Below are positions 1 through 9,310 of a stretch of 64,000 nt of DNA, piece by piece. The notes below the pieces were generated by a model. It was given only the letters and a program-made list of their open reading frames with translations, did not search any database and was not told the origin of the DNA. Position 1 is the stretch's first letter. Each line of letters begins with the position of its first letter. The translations under genes and the position numbers were made by a program. The stretch comes from Methylotenera_A sp044222005 (GTDB lineage: Bacteria > Pseudomonadota > Gammaproteobacteria > Burkholderiales > Methylophilaceae), in the NCBI GenBank assembly GCA_044222005.1, contig JBGANY010000010.1, positions 28,150 to 92,149 of the forward strand. The letters run 5' to 3'.

Positions 1-22
1 GTTTTTCGGGCTTTTTATTTGG

Positions 23-745
23 CTAGCATTCAGATTGAACTAAACTTTCCAATTGTTGTGCCGAGAGCTGCTTTTGATGTAATGCCGTTGCGATTAAAGC
101 ACCATGCACACCCATTTTTTTAAGCATAGTTAAATCATCCAAACCCCTTACACCACCAGCCGCATATAGATTAAAACCTGTGGCGCGTGGCATGATTTCA
201 TTCAAAAGTTTGATGTTAACGCCCTGGTTGGTGCCGACATTTGCCAGTGACATCACAATCACATCATCAGGCCAATAGCTGTTGTCTTGCAACAATTCTG
301 CCGGACCTCGGTAGCCGGTTGGCATGAAGTCTAAAGACAAGGTAAAGTGCGTGTCTTGCTGATTTTTGAGCGCTAGAAAATTTCCTATTCCGGAAAAGTT
401 TTCGCTGGCAAAAATCAAGTTAGAATGGAGTTTGTTCCAGATATTCAGCTCGGTTTGGTCGCTGATGCCTGCATCAACCCATAGCTTGAGATTGGGGAAT
501 TGCCGTGTAATGGACTCGACAACTGGATAGTTTGTTTCATATGTGCTTTTCAGTTTTTGTATCGCATTCAGGTCCGCAATATAAAGCTGCTGGAAAGGAT
601 AATAATCAAGCAATGCCGCCACTATATCCAGCGGTTTGCTTGAGCTTGTAAGGAATGATTGAATTGGCTGGTAATGTCGGCGCTCTCCTCTTTTGGCGTG
701 CACGACAACGCCGTCTAACAAATCAATTACCGGGATTATTTGCAT
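23..745 (-). CDS. HisA/HisF-related TIM-barrel protein of the C1-cofactor island
   Basis: A 240-residue protein with a HisA-like (phosphosugar isomerase) TIM-barrel pattern. The N-terminal strand reads PVIDLLDG with the catalytic-type Asp at residue 8, a mid-barrel strand contains SLDFMPTG, and the C-terminal phosphate-binding strand is AAGGVRGLDDL. True HisA genes normally lie among other his genes; none is nearby. HisA/HisF-related proteins of unknown reaction are known in methanogens and in the methanopterin gene islands of methylotrophs, so a step in methylofuran or H4MPT synthesis is the more likely role (inference). It is divergent from the ATP-grasp gene that starts within or beside its 5' end. 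The start at 745 gives a family-like MQIIPVIDL beginning. The T-rich sequence just beyond the stop (1-22) may be half of a terminator cut by the window edge. Confidence 0.75.
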   Translation of the reverse strand: MQIIPVIDLLDGVVVHAKRGERRHYQPIQSFLTSSSKPLDIVAALLDYYPFQQLYIADLNAIQKLKSTYETNYPVVESITRQFPNLKLWVDAGISDQTELNIWNKLHSNLIFASENFSGIGNFLALKNQQDTHFTLSLDFMPTGYRGPAELLQDNSYWPDDVIVMSLANVGTNQGVNIKLLNEIMPRATGFNLYAAGGVRGLDDLTMLKKMGVHGALIATALHQKQLSAQQLESLVQSEC

Positions 746-1748
746 TATTAAACTCGAAAATCAAAAACTGGAGAAAATATTCGTCTGTGAGTTTATCACT
801 GGCGGCGGCCTGTGTGCGGAGCTAATGCCGGAATCACTCGCAAACGAAGGCGCCATGATGCGTGACGCCTTGCTGCGCGACTTATCGCTATTGCCTTACA
901 ATATCAACACTACGGTAGATGCGCGTTTGAACAAGCCCGAACATTGTGGCGCGTGTCTGGAAATAAATGCGCATGATGATGTATGGCAGGTTTGGCAAGA
1001 TCAGATAAAGGCCGCAGATGCGGCTTGGCTGATCGCACCGGAAACAGACGGTTTGCTGCATTATTTAACCCAGATCGCCACCCAGGAGGGTAAGCTGGTA
1101 TTGGGTTGCGGGCCAGTCTCCATCAAAATCACCAGCGAAAAAATGGCGACTTGCCTGGCTTTGGAAGAAGCGGGCATCGCTACTATACCGACCTATACTT
1201 TTGAAAACTGGCCAAGAAGTCACTGGATATGGCTTGCGAAGCCCAACGATGGCGCGGGTTGCAGCGATACTGCCTGGTTCAATAACGCGGATGACTTGCA
1301 GGATTGGATTGAACAGAATGATAAGCAGCTCACGCATGTGATTCAGGCCTATCAGCCGGGCGACTCTGCGAGCATTTCCTGCGTGATGAAAAATGGCGAA
1401 GCGCGCTTATTAAGCTGCAATACACAGATGATTGAGATTATTAATCATATGGTGAGCTTCAAAGGTAGTGTCATCAATGGCATGTGCGAACACTGGGCGC
1501 AATTCGAGGTGGTTGCAAACCAGATTGCAAAGGTGTTCCCCGATTTAGCGGGTTATGTAGGCATTGATGTGATTGTGGACAATGATGACATTTACGTGGT
1601 GGAAATCAACCCGCGCCTCACCACCAGCTACGTGGGTTTGCGTGAAGCGATCGGCGTGAATCCGGCCGAACTGATTATCAACACCCTCACGCAGCCAAAT
1701 TTTGAGTGGCCCCTGCTGCAACAGAACAAAGTCAAAATTCATGTCTGA
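693..1748 (+). CDS. ATP-grasp ligase, MfnD-like (methylofuran biosynthesis)
   Basis: An ATP-grasp enzyme of up to 351 residues. The conserved N-terminal block VCEFITGGGL, the central lysine-containing ATP-binding strands (WLAKPNDGAG) and the C-terminal metal-binding segment VVEINPRLTTSYVG mark the fold. The methanogen relative MfnD ligates glutamate to tyramine in methanofuran synthesis; bacterial methylofuran is reported to carry tyrosine, so the acceptor may differ. The 5' end is unclear. The only ATG in frame before the conserved block is at 693, inside the divergent HisA-like gene. Homology would favour a start close to 777, where a GGAG lies at 770-773 but the codon is ATA; CTG at 768 and ATT codons at 735-747 are other options. 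The stop overlaps the next start by 8 bases, indicating translational coupling. Confidence 0.7.
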   Translation: MACTTTPSNKSITGIICIIKLENQKLEKIFVCEFITGGGLCAELMPESLANEGAMMRDALLRDLSLLPYNINTTVDARLNKPEHCGACLEINAHDDVWQVWQDQIKAADAAWLIAPETDGLLHYLTQIATQEGKLVLGCGPVSIKITSEKMATCLALEEAGIATIPTYTFENWPRSHWIWLAKPNDGAGCSDTAWFNNADDLQDWIEQNDKQLTHVIQAYQPGDSASISCVMKNGEARLLSCNTQMIEIINHMVSFKGSVINGMCEHWAQFEVVANQIAKVFPDLAGYVGIDVIVDNDDIYVVEINPRLTTSYVGLREAIGVNPAELIINTLTQPNFEWPLLQQNKVKIHV

Positions 1749-2763
1749 TATGGTGGGTTGGGATATCGGCGGCGCACACTTGAAAGCAGTGCTGCTGGAC
1801 GGCAAAAGCGAAACCATCAATATATTGCAGCTGTCTTGCCAGCTCTGGCGTGGTTTGAATCAATTGGAAGTTGCAATTACTGCTGCTCTGCAAGCCTTTA
1901 AAATTAAGCCAGGCGATGCACAGCATGCCGTTACCATGACCGGTGAACTAGTGGATCTGTTCCCAAATCGGCATACTGGGGTAATTGAAATTTCGGCTGC
2001 GGTAGCAAGGTTATTGGGAAAGGATGTTTTATTTTATGCCGCTGATAGTGGTTTTGTGGCGATAGAGCGTGTTTCTGCAGATACGGCTCACATTGCCTCA
2101 ACCAACTGGCACGCGAGCGCCAGCGCGCTTGCAATGCATGTAAAGGATGCAGTATTGATAGATATCGGCAGTACCACGACAGATATTATCGCGATAGTGG
2201 CAGGCAGGATGGCGAAGAATGGGTTGTCAGATGCAAGTCGCATGCAGGCGGACAGTCTGGTTTATACGGGCGTGGTACGTACGCCGGTGATGGCCTTGGC
2301 GCAAAAACTGCCCTTTGAAGGTATTGAGACCAACGTCGCCGCAGAATATTTCGCCACCATGGCCGATGTGTACCGCTTGACGGGCGAGCTTCGGCCTGAA
2401 TCCGACATGGCCGACACTGCGGACGGAAAAGGCAAGAGTGAGTTGGAAAGTGCGCGGCGGCTGGCGCGTATGGTCGGCCATGATGCAGAAGACAAGCCGC
2501 TACAAGTCTGGAAAAGCCTGGCGAATACTTGCAGAGCTTTGCAGCTGAATCAAATTAGAACCGCAGTGCTAAAACACCTTAAACCTGGCATGATCATTAT
2601 TGGCGCAGGCGCGGGCAGTTTTCTGGTGAAAGCGCTAGCGGATGACTTGGGGTATGATTTTAAGCACGTCTGGGAGCCAATATCCATGGGGTGTGCAGAG
2701 CAGGCTGACTTAGAGATTTGTTTTCCGGCTTATGCGGTGGCATATCTGGCGGCGAAGCGATGA
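1741..2763 (+). CDS. Hydantoinase/oxoprolinase-fold protein, MfnF-like
   Basis: A 340-residue ASKHA-type ATP-binding protein. Phosphate-binding motifs are visible at the N-terminus (WDIGGAHLKAV) and mid-protein (IDIGSTTTDIIAI), with a glycine-rich C-terminal motif (IIGAGAGSFLV). This matches the family called 'H4MPT-linked C1 transfer pathway protein'; its methanogen homolog MfnF couples the furan phosphate to the glutamyl-tyramine part of methanofuran. In Methylobacterium the equivalent gene (I recall it as orf5) was tied to methylofuran synthesis. The ATG at 1741 sits in an ATGTCTGA overlap with the upstream ligase, and its stop overlaps pabB in an ATGA junction, so three genes are translationally coupled. 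Confidence 0.8.
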   Translation: MSDMVGWDIGGAHLKAVLLDGKSETINILQLSCQLWRGLNQLEVAITAALQAFKIKPGDAQHAVTMTGELVDLFPNRHTGVIEISAAVARLLGKDVLFYAADSGFVAIERVSADTAHIASTNWHASASALAMHVKDAVLIDIGSTTTDIIAIVAGRMAKNGLSDASRMQADSLVYTGVVRTPVMALAQKLPFEGIETNVAAEYFATMADVYRLTGELRPESDMADTADGKGKSELESARRLARMVGHDAEDKPLQVWKSLANTCRALQLNQIRTAVLKHLKPGMIIIGAGAGSFLVKALADDLGYDFKHVWEPISMGCAEQADLEICFPAYAVAYLAAKR

Positions 2764-4208
2764 CTATGTTGAAACATGAGCTTGCTTATCACCACGACAG
2801 CGCGCGCTTGTTTGAGCGCATCGCGCATCAGCCATGGGCAATGCTGCTGGACAGCGGGCAAATGATTAATCCCGCCACGGGCAAGGCGGGCAGCCAGTAC
2901 GGGCGTTACGATATCATAGTAGCCGAGCCGTTTATAACGCTGGTTACGCAAGGTAATCAAACCGTAATCACACAAAACGGTACAGTCAAAATTTCTGAAG
3001 AAGACCCGTTCTTTCTGTTAAAAAACATCCTGAATCAATATCAGGCACCCAAAACGGACATGCCGCTTGCGGGCGGTACCCTACCATTTGCGGGCGGGGC
3101 AATGGGTTATTTTGCATATGATCTGGCGCGGCGGCTGGAAAAACTGCCCAACAGTGCACGCCCTGCAGTCAATATACCGGAAATGATGATCGGCATCTAC
3201 GATTGGGCGGTTGTGGTGGATCATCGTGAGCAGCGCAGCGCTCTGGTTTCACACGGTTTGCATGCTGAAACACACAAAAAATGGACTGCCCTGCAAGCCT
3301 TGTTTGATGGGCCTTGCGAGGCAGCGTTCACAGAGGATAAACCGGGTAAATTCGAAGTTACGACAGCAATCACCTCAAATTTATCCAAACTGCAATACCA
3401 GCAAGCCTTCGCCAAAATCAAGGCGTATATTACCGCGGGCGATTGTTACCAGGTGAATCTGGCACAGCGTTTTTCCGCAGAGGTGGAAGGCGATAGCTGG
3501 CTGATGTACCGGAAACTGCGCGAGATCAGCCCTGCGCCATTTATGGCCTATATGCAACTGCCTTTGAACGACTCCGAAAACTTCCAGGTGCTTTCTGATT
3601 CGCCGGAGCGGTTTTTGCAGACCAATGGCAGTCACGTGGAAACACGCCCTATTAAAGGCACACGGCCAAGATCAGCCGATGCTGAGCAGGATTTAGCCTA
3701 CTCGAAAGAGCTATTGACGAGCGTAAAGGACAAGGCTGAGAATCTGATGATCGTGGATTTGCTGCGCAACGATTTAGGTAAAACCTGCGTAATTGGCAGC
3801 GTTAAAGTGAATAAGCTTTTTCAGCTGCAAAGTTTTGCCAATGTGCATCACCTGGTGAGTATCGTTGTGGGTAAGCTGAAGTCTGGCAAAACGGCTGTGG
3901 ATGTGCTCAGGGATTGTTTTCCGGGTGGTTCGATTACGGGTGCACCCAAGCTGCGTGCCATGCAGATTATCGATGAACTGGAGCCGCATCGGCGCGGTTT
4001 GTATTGCGGCGCGATCGGGTATATCGGCTTTGATGGCGACATGGATACCAATATCGCGATTAGAACCGCAGTTGTATGCAAAAACATATTAAGTTTTTAC
4101 ACCGGAGGCGGTATAGTGGCGGACTCGGACGGATCAAAAGAATACGCCGAAACGCTGGACAAAGCGTCCAGTTTTACAACAATAACAAAGTTTTTTACGA
4201 GGCTCTGA
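2760..4208 (+). CDS. pabB: Aminodeoxychorismate synthase component I
   Basis: A 482-residue chorismate-binding enzyme that makes 4-amino-4-deoxychorismate, the precursor of p-aminobenzoate. It has an anthranilate-synthase-like N-terminal domain and the C-terminal chorismate fold. Key motifs are DCYQVNLAQRF, PIKGTRPR (with the PabB/TrpE-type lysine), DLLRNDLGK and FPGGSITGAPK. TrpE is the alternative, but PIKGT and the cofactor context favour PabB. p-Aminobenzoate is the substrate of beta-RFAP synthase, the first committed step of H4MPT synthesis, which explains its place here. No glutaminase partner (pabA) is adjacent. The ATG at 2760 forms an ATGA overlap with the upstream gene. Confidence 0.85.
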   Translation: MTMLKHELAYHHDSARLFERIAHQPWAMLLDSGQMINPATGKAGSQYGRYDIIVAEPFITLVTQGNQTVITQNGTVKISEEDPFFLLKNILNQYQAPKTDMPLAGGTLPFAGGAMGYFAYDLARRLEKLPNSARPAVNIPEMMIGIYDWAVVVDHREQRSALVSHGLHAETHKKWTALQALFDGPCEAAFTEDKPGKFEVTTAITSNLSKLQYQQAFAKIKAYITAGDCYQVNLAQRFSAEVEGDSWLMYRKLREISPAPFMAYMQLPLNDSENFQVLSDSPERFLQTNGSHVETRPIKGTRPRSADAEQDLAYSKELLTSVKDKAENLMIVDLLRNDLGKTCVIGSVKVNKLFQLQSFANVHHLVSIVVGKLKSGKTAVDVLRDCFPGGSITGAPKLRAMQIIDELEPHRRGLYCGAIGYIGFDGDMDTNIAIRTAVVCKNILSFYTGGGIVADSDGSKEYAETLDKASSFTTITKFFTRL

Positions 4209-4302
4209 TTAAGCTTCTTAACTATGAATAAAAATACAGAAAAATATTAAGTCGAAAGGAATAATCAGGTCCACAATGGAAAAACTACTTAGGGGATCAT
4301 CA

Positions 4303-4917
4303 ATGTGGGTTGTCAAAATTGGCGGTAGCTTGCTAGGCTCGCCGGAGTTGGAACGTTGGCTAAAAATATTCGTAAAGTTTAGCGACGGAAATATCATCAT
4401 CGTGCCCGGCGGCGGCGTTTTCGCCGATGCGGTGCGAGAAGCTCAAAGATTATCTAAAATCAGCGATGCCTGTGCACACCGACTAGCGGTGCTGGCGATG
4501 GATCAATTCGGATTGCTGCTGGCCAACTTGAATCCGTTGCTGGCAACTGCTGCCAGCGAATTGGAGATCGCCGAACGTACCTGGCAACATCGTGCCATTG
4601 TCTGGCTGCCAAGCAAAATGGTGCTTGCAGATGATTCCATTCCGCAAAGCTGGGATGTGACTTCGGACAGCCTGGCTGCATGGCTGGCAGAAAAACTGGA
4701 TGCACGGCACCTGATTCTGCTGAAATCTGACAAGCCCAATGAAACCGTACTCAGTCTGAAAGTGATGACTAAAGACGGTCTGATTGACGAGGCTTTCAGC
4801 GATTTTGTGCTGAACAAGCCGTTTTCGCCCTGGGTGATTAAAAAAGCTGACTGTACGCATTTTGAAGACGGTGTTGATATCGAAATACTGGGCAAAATTG
4901 CTTCTTCAATGCATTGA
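4303..4917 (+). CDS. Amino acid kinase family protein, MfnE-like
   Basis: A 204-residue amino-acid-kinase-fold protein. The N-terminus VVKIGGSLLGSPELERWL and the IIIVPGGGVFADAVREA motif give the nucleotide- and substrate-binding loops. The length matches the short archaeal MfnE family (aminomethylfuran phosphate kinase) rather than aspartate or acetylglutamate kinases. Inferred role: phosphorylation of the aminomethylfuran precursor of methylofuran. The start at 4303 is preferred over the in-frame ATG at 4276 because AGGGG lies at 4291-4295 and the protein then begins MWVVKIGGS. It follows pabB by about 95 bases and precedes the pterin dehydratase by 9 bases. Confidence 0.72.
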   Translation: MWVVKIGGSLLGSPELERWLKIFVKFSDGNIIIVPGGGVFADAVREAQRLSKISDACAHRLAVLAMDQFGLLLANLNPLLATAASELEIAERTWQHRAIVWLPSKMVLADDSIPQSWDVTSDSLAAWLAEKLDARHLILLKSDKPNETVLSLKVMTKDGLIDEAFSDFVLNKPFSPWVIKKADCTHFEDGVDIEILGKIASSMH

Positions 4918-4926
4918 CTGACAACC

Positions 4927-5295
4927 ATGGCTGCCAAAGTTTATTCTGAACAGGAAACCGTCGCGAAGCTTGAAAACGAGCTGCCGCATTGGTATCTGGA
5001 GAATGGCTGGATACGCCGCAAATATAGAACCAGCGGCTGGAAAGCCACGCTGATGGTGGTGAACACGGTAGGGCACTTGGCCGAAGCGGCCTGGCATCAT
5101 CCAGACTTGACTGTTTCTTACGCCTTTGTGATTGTGAAACTGTGCACGCATGATGCCAAAGGAATTACCGACAAGGATTTTGAGTTGGCTGCCAAGATCG
5201 AGCAGGTAATTGGCTGGCAGCCTGCGCTGGAAGGCGGCGCATTAACCGGCACGCCGAATGAGGATCAGCGTTTTAAATACATCAAATACGACTGA
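4927..5295 (+). CDS. pcd: Pterin-4a-carbinolamine dehydratase family protein
   Basis: A 122-residue protein carrying the PCD/DCoH signature: a histidine-rich AWHHPDLTVSY loop and a LAAKIEQVIGW C-terminal helix. The family dehydrates 4a-hydroxy-tetrahydropterins. A pcD gene is known in the methanopterin gene islands of proteobacterial methylotrophs. Phenylalanine hydroxylase, the usual partner, is not nearby, so a role in pterin cofactor synthesis or upkeep is likelier (inference). It is the last gene of the plus-strand cofactor run, 9 bases after the kinase, and faces the convergent lipoprotein gene at 5337. Confidence 0.8.
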   Translation: MAAKVYSEQETVAKLENELPHWYLENGWIRRKYRTSGWKATLMVVNTVGHLAEAAWHHPDLTVSYAFVIVKLCTHDAKGITDKDFELAAKIEQVIGWQPALEGGALTGTPNEDQRFKYIKYD

Positions 5296-5336
5296 GTGTC
5301 TAGTTTCGACCCAATTCAGCTGCTTGAATAGTCAAT

Positions 5337-5942
5337 TCATTTAGGTTGTTCTGGTTTTCGAATTTCACAAGTGGTAGAAACTACTTCTTGCTGGTTATTT
5401 TCATCTTTGACAATTGTTTGCGGTGGATCGACAGTCCAATCCATGTCAATACTGTAATTCTTTCCTGCTTCCAAATACATAACCCAAGTGCTTTTGCAGG
5501 TCTTGTCAGGAATAAAAGGCGCGCAAGTAATTGCTAGCGGAAAAAGATATGGTGCAAGAGCAAAAGTTGCACATGGTGGCCGTGCTATCGCCCGCGCTGC
5601 GTTTTTTGATTTGTTATCGTTATCCCACCAACGGCTAAGTAACTTGAACTCATAATCGCCTGGTTTGAAATAGCCTATATTATTTTCTTTTCTATTAAAT
5701 AGTTTGTGCTTATCGATTTCAACATTCAAATCTATTGGTATTCTAAGTTCGGATGTGCGCTCTATTTTTGGTATTGGCAATGAAACTACTACAACTTTGT
5801 CAGGCGGCAGTGTTTCACCATCATAAAACTTGCCATGCTGTGAAGCACATCCCGTCAAATCAGCACAAGCTAAGAAACAAATAGTCGTAATTACCTTAGT
5901 AGAGTATTTTGCATAGGAAATTGTTGGGTAATTTAGATGCAT
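5337..5942 (-). CDS. Hypothetical lipoprotein
   Basis: A 201-residue protein I do not recognise. The N-terminus has a hydrophobic stretch ending in a lipobox-like DLTGC at about residues 28-32, so a lipid-anchored envelope protein is likely. The rest is polar with three short hydrophobic segments, and six cysteines after the lipobox that could form disulfides in the periplasm. It stands alone between the convergent cofactor run and the RND permease; the 178 bases upstream hold no other gene. Confidence 0.55.
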   Translation of the reverse strand: MHLNYPTISYAKYSTKVITTICFLACADLTGCASQHGKFYDGETLPPDKVVVVSLPIPKIERTSELRIPIDLNVEIDKHKLFNRKENNIGYFKPGDYEFKLLSRWWDNDNKSKNAARAIARPPCATFALAPYLFPLAITCAPFIPDKTCKSTWVMYLEAGKNYSIDMDWTVDPPQTIVKDENNQQEVVSTTCEIRKPEQPK

Positions 5943-6120
5943 TATTGAATAGATGATGAATTTTGATTGGATTGGAAATGCATGAATCTTGTGGGAATTG
6001 TTCTTATCTGTGTAACGGGTTGGCTTACCATTCTAGGTTCAAACCAGTCTTATAAGTGACTGCTTACGGCCTTGAATTCAAGGCTGAATGCAGACATTCT
6101 AGCCTGCAACCTAGAACTAT

Positions 6121-9100
6121 TCAAATCTCTTTCTTTTCAAATCGCCCAAAGTGCAGCATGATGGTCGGTAAAATCAATAGGTTAAGAATGGTCGATGTGA
6201 CCAAGCCGCCGACGATTATCGTTGCCATCGGGCCTTCGATTTCACGTCCCGGTTGACCGCTGCCTGCTGCGAGCGGCAACAGGCCCAGCGCGGTGACGAG
6301 TGCAGTCATCAGGATGGAAGGCAAGCGTTCCTTCGCGCCCCTTACACAGGTTTCCAGGTTCCAAACGCAATTTTCTTCATCTACCAGATGTTGGAAATGC
6401 GATACCATCATGATGGAATTACGCAAGGTAATACCGAATAACGTCACGAAGCCTACCAGCGAGCCCAGCGAAATCCAGCCGCCGGTAAACAAGGCCGCCA
6501 GCACGCCGCCAATTAGCGCGAAAGGTAGATTGGCAAAGGTGAGCAGCAAGTTGCGCAAGCGGCCGAACGCAATATACAGCATGAGGAAAATCGCGACGCC
6601 TGCCAATAAAGAATGCACAATGAGATCTTCGCGCGATTGCGCGTTGGCCTCAGCCTCGCCGGTAAATTCCAGATAATTGCCGCTGCTTAATTTGATATCT
6701 TTTTTAATGCGTTTTTTAAGCTCGGCACTCACACTTTCAACGTCACGCCCTTGCACATTGGCAGTAACAGTCTGAATGCGTTTTGCGCCTGCATGCAGAA
6801 TTTTCGAGCGGCCATTCTCTTGCGTAATAAACGCTATATCCTTTAAATGCAACAGCTTACCTTCCGGGTTAAACAATGGAATGTTGCCAATATCGCCAAT
6901 GTCATCGCGCGCCTCTTCCTCCAGCACTACGCTTAAGCCGACGACGCGGCTGCCAAAATACACCTGCGAAACCGGCACGCTTTCATAAGCCGCGCGGATG
7001 GTGTCCAGCACATCAACGGCCTGCAAGCCCCATATCGCAAGCTTGTCCGGGCGTAGGCGGATCACCGCTTCCGGCGTACCTGGAGGCGATTGCACCAGTA
7101 CATCGCTTGCGCCCTTGGTGTCATAGAGCAGGTCGGCGATTTTTTGCGCATCGCGGTCCAGCGCGTCTAGATCGTTGCCGTAAATATTGATGACGATTGA
7201 AGCGGCATAACCTGAAATCGTTTCTTCGATACGTTCGGTTAAAAAGGTATTGATGGCGAAATTAACGCCGACAAATCCGGGTTCCGCTTTGCCGTCGCTA
7301 TCTGTATCGACGGCTTCACCTGCAAGCTCCTCGCGGATGTCATTTAGGATGCGGTTTTGCTCCTCACCTGAAAGTGTTCCGATTTCTATCTCAAATTCGC
7401 TGTAATGGGTGCCAAACGTGTCGGCAGCATTGGGCGCGCGGCCAACCCATTGCGTCACTGATTTAACCCCTTTAATGCCGCGTAAAACTTTGGCTACTTG
7501 CTTGCCAAGCCGCAAGGACTCTTGTTCCGAGGTGCCTGGCACAGCAGTCATGTGCATGATGAAATGGCCTTCATGCAGCGCGGGAATAAACTGGTTTTTG
7601 AATAAAGGCAATATGCCCAGGCCAAGCGCAATCAGTACAAAGCTGACAGCAATCACCAGTTTGTAATGCTTTTCGATCGCATACAGAAGCTTGACGTAAC
7701 CGCCTTTAATATGGCGGATGATAGGCGAATCTTCCGTATCCAGCTGGGCTTTGCCGAGCATCAGGTAACACAGTGCCGGCGTGAGCGTAAGGGCGACCAC
7801 GAGTGAGGCCATAATGGCCGCAATATAGGCAAAGCCTAATGGTGCGAACAGCTTGCCTGCCACGCCAGACAAAGTCAGCAGCGGCATAAATACCAGCGCT
7901 ACAATGACTGTGGCATAGACCACAGAGCTGCGCACTTCCATGGAGGCATTGAACACGACCTTGTGCACGGGCAATGGCTGGGCGAGCAGGCGATTTTCTT
8001 TCAGGCGCCTGAAAATGTTTTCAGTATCGATAATCGCATCATCCACCACTTCACCCAGCGCGATTGCCAAACCACCCAGCACCATGATGTTGAGGCCAAT
8101 GTTGAAATAGCTCATGACTACAATTGCGGTGAGTAGCGAGAGCGGGATAGCAGTGGCGGAGATAAACGCGGTGCGCGCGTTAAACAGAAACAGAAATAAA
8201 ATGGTGATGACCAGAATCGAGCCGATGAGAATGTCGGTGCGCACGCCATCTATCGCGGTTTCAATAAAATTGGCAGGGCGGAACAAGCCTTCATGCAAGG
8301 CCACTTGCTCGTTTTTCAGGGTGGGTTTCAGTTCCTGAAGCGCGGATTCTATGGCCTGGGTAACCGCGTGGGTATTGGCTCCCAGCTGGCCTTGCGCCGA
8401 CAGGTAAATACCGGTTTCTTCGTTAATTGCCGCGCTGCTGATGGAGGGTGCCGCGCCCTCTGTCACACGGCCTATATCGCCTAATCTGACAGTGAGGCCG
8501 TTCTTGTGCAGCAAAGTCGCTTTGGCCAGAGTAGCTGCAGTCGTTGCCTGGCCTTCGGTTTTTACAATAATGCGCTGATTGCTGTTTTGAATAAAACCGG
8601 CCCCGCTGACGCCGGTGGCTTTCTGTGCAGCTGCGACGACGTCATTGATGTTTAGCTGGTAGCGTACCAGCTTCGCAGGGTCAATTTGTATCTGAAACTG
8701 CCGCACTTCGCCCCCAAACACATTTACGTCCGCCACGCCCGGAATCGCCAGCAGATGCGGCACAATGGTCCAGTCTACCAGTGTTCTCAATTCCATCAGG
8801 CTGCGTTTTTTGGAGGTGACGCCAAAGCCTAAAACCGTACTCGCTGACGAAGTGAGGGGGGTTATATTAGGTGTGATGCCTTTCGGAATCTGGTTGCTGA
8901 GCGTGCTCAAGCGCTCCGCGACAACTTGCCTGTTTCTGTAGATGTCAGTGTCTTCGTCAAAGATGACCGTGACAATGGACAAGCCCGGAATGGATTGCGA
9001 GCGCATGTCCGCCACGCCGACCGTGCCTGCAATGCTGCTTTCAATCGGTTGGGTGACCAGGCTCTCGACTAACTCGGCTGATAGACCGGGAGATTCGGTC

Positions 9101-9249
9101 TGGATAATGATTTGCGTGGGCGAAAACTCAGGAAAAACGTCCAGATTGCTGCGAGTCAGGCTGTAGATGCCGTATACCACCACCAAGCTCGCCAGGCCAA
9201 TGATCACGCCATAAAAGCGGATGGAGAAGCGAACGATTGCCGACATCAT
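6121..9249 (-). CDS. RND-family efflux permease (CusA/CzcA-like)
   Basis: A 1042-residue inner-membrane proton-driven pump subunit, full length for the family. It starts with the typical TM1 (FSIRFYGVIIGLASLVV) and periplasmic entry DVFPEFSPTQI, and has the two-fold 6-TM plus porter-domain organisation. The TM4 motif is LGEVVDDAIIDTEN, where metal-efflux permeases such as CusA usually have DFG-DGA-VEN. The proton-relay aspartates are retained, but metal specificity cannot be assumed. It is the last gene of a minus-strand operon after the TolC-like and adaptor genes, 87 bases downstream of the adaptor stop, with a large hairpin between them. Confidence 0.88.
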   Translation of the reverse strand: MMSAIVRFSIRFYGVIIGLASLVVVYGIYSLTRSNLDVFPEFSPTQIIIQTESPGLSAELVESLVTQPIESSIAGTVGVADMRSQSIPGLSIVTVIFDEDTDIYRNRQVVAERLSTLSNQIPKGITPNITPLTSSASTVLGFGVTSKKRSLMELRTLVDWTIVPHLLAIPGVADVNVFGGEVRQFQIQIDPAKLVRYQLNINDVVAAAQKATGVSGAGFIQNSNQRIIVKTEGQATTAATLAKATLLHKNGLTVRLGDIGRVTEGAAPSISSAAINEETGIYLSAQGQLGANTHAVTQAIESALQELKPTLKNEQVALHEGLFRPANFIETAIDGVRTDILIGSILVITILFLFLFNARTAFISATAIPLSLLTAIVVMSYFNIGLNIMVLGGLAIALGEVVDDAIIDTENIFRRLKENRLLAQPLPVHKVVFNASMEVRSSVVYATVIVALVFMPLLTLSGVAGKLFAPLGFAYIAAIMASLVVALTLTPALCYLMLGKAQLDTEDSPIIRHIKGGYVKLLYAIEKHYKLVIAVSFVLIALGLGILPLFKNQFIPALHEGHFIMHMTAVPGTSEQESLRLGKQVAKVLRGIKGVKSVTQWVGRAPNAADTFGTHYSEFEIEIGTLSGEEQNRILNDIREELAGEAVDTDSDGKAEPGFVGVNFAINTFLTERIEETISGYAASIVINIYGNDLDALDRDAQKIADLLYDTKGASDVLVQSPPGTPEAVIRLRPDKLAIWGLQAVDVLDTIRAAYESVPVSQVYFGSRVVGLSVVLEEEARDDIGDIGNIPLFNPEGKLLHLKDIAFITQENGRSKILHAGAKRIQTVTANVQGRDVESVSAELKKRIKKDIKLSSGNYLEFTGEAEANAQSREDLIVHSLLAGVAIFLMLYIAFGRLRNLLLTFANLPFALIGGVLAALFTGGWISLGSLVGFVTLFGITLRNSIMMVSHFQHLVDEENCVWNLETCVRGAKERLPSILMTALVTALGLLPLAAGSGQPGREIEGPMATIIVGGLVTSTILNLLILPTIMLHFGRFEKKEI

Positions 9250-9310
9250 GGCAATTTAATCCTCATTCTAGTTACAACATAACGCGGCTTTGCCGCATTA
9301 GTTTCCACTG

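Noticed and set aside
23..745. Assignment as histidine-biosynthesis hisA
   Set aside because: No other his genes are near and the context is C1-cofactor synthesis; the sequence is only HisA-like.
2760..4208. Assignment as anthranilate synthase trpE
   Set aside because: The motifs and the methanopterin-precursor context fit PabB better, and no trp genes are nearby.
6069..6084. Perfect 16-base palindrome downstream of the RND permease
   Set aside because: It has no loop for a good hairpin and no T-tract; an operator role is possible but nothing supports it.
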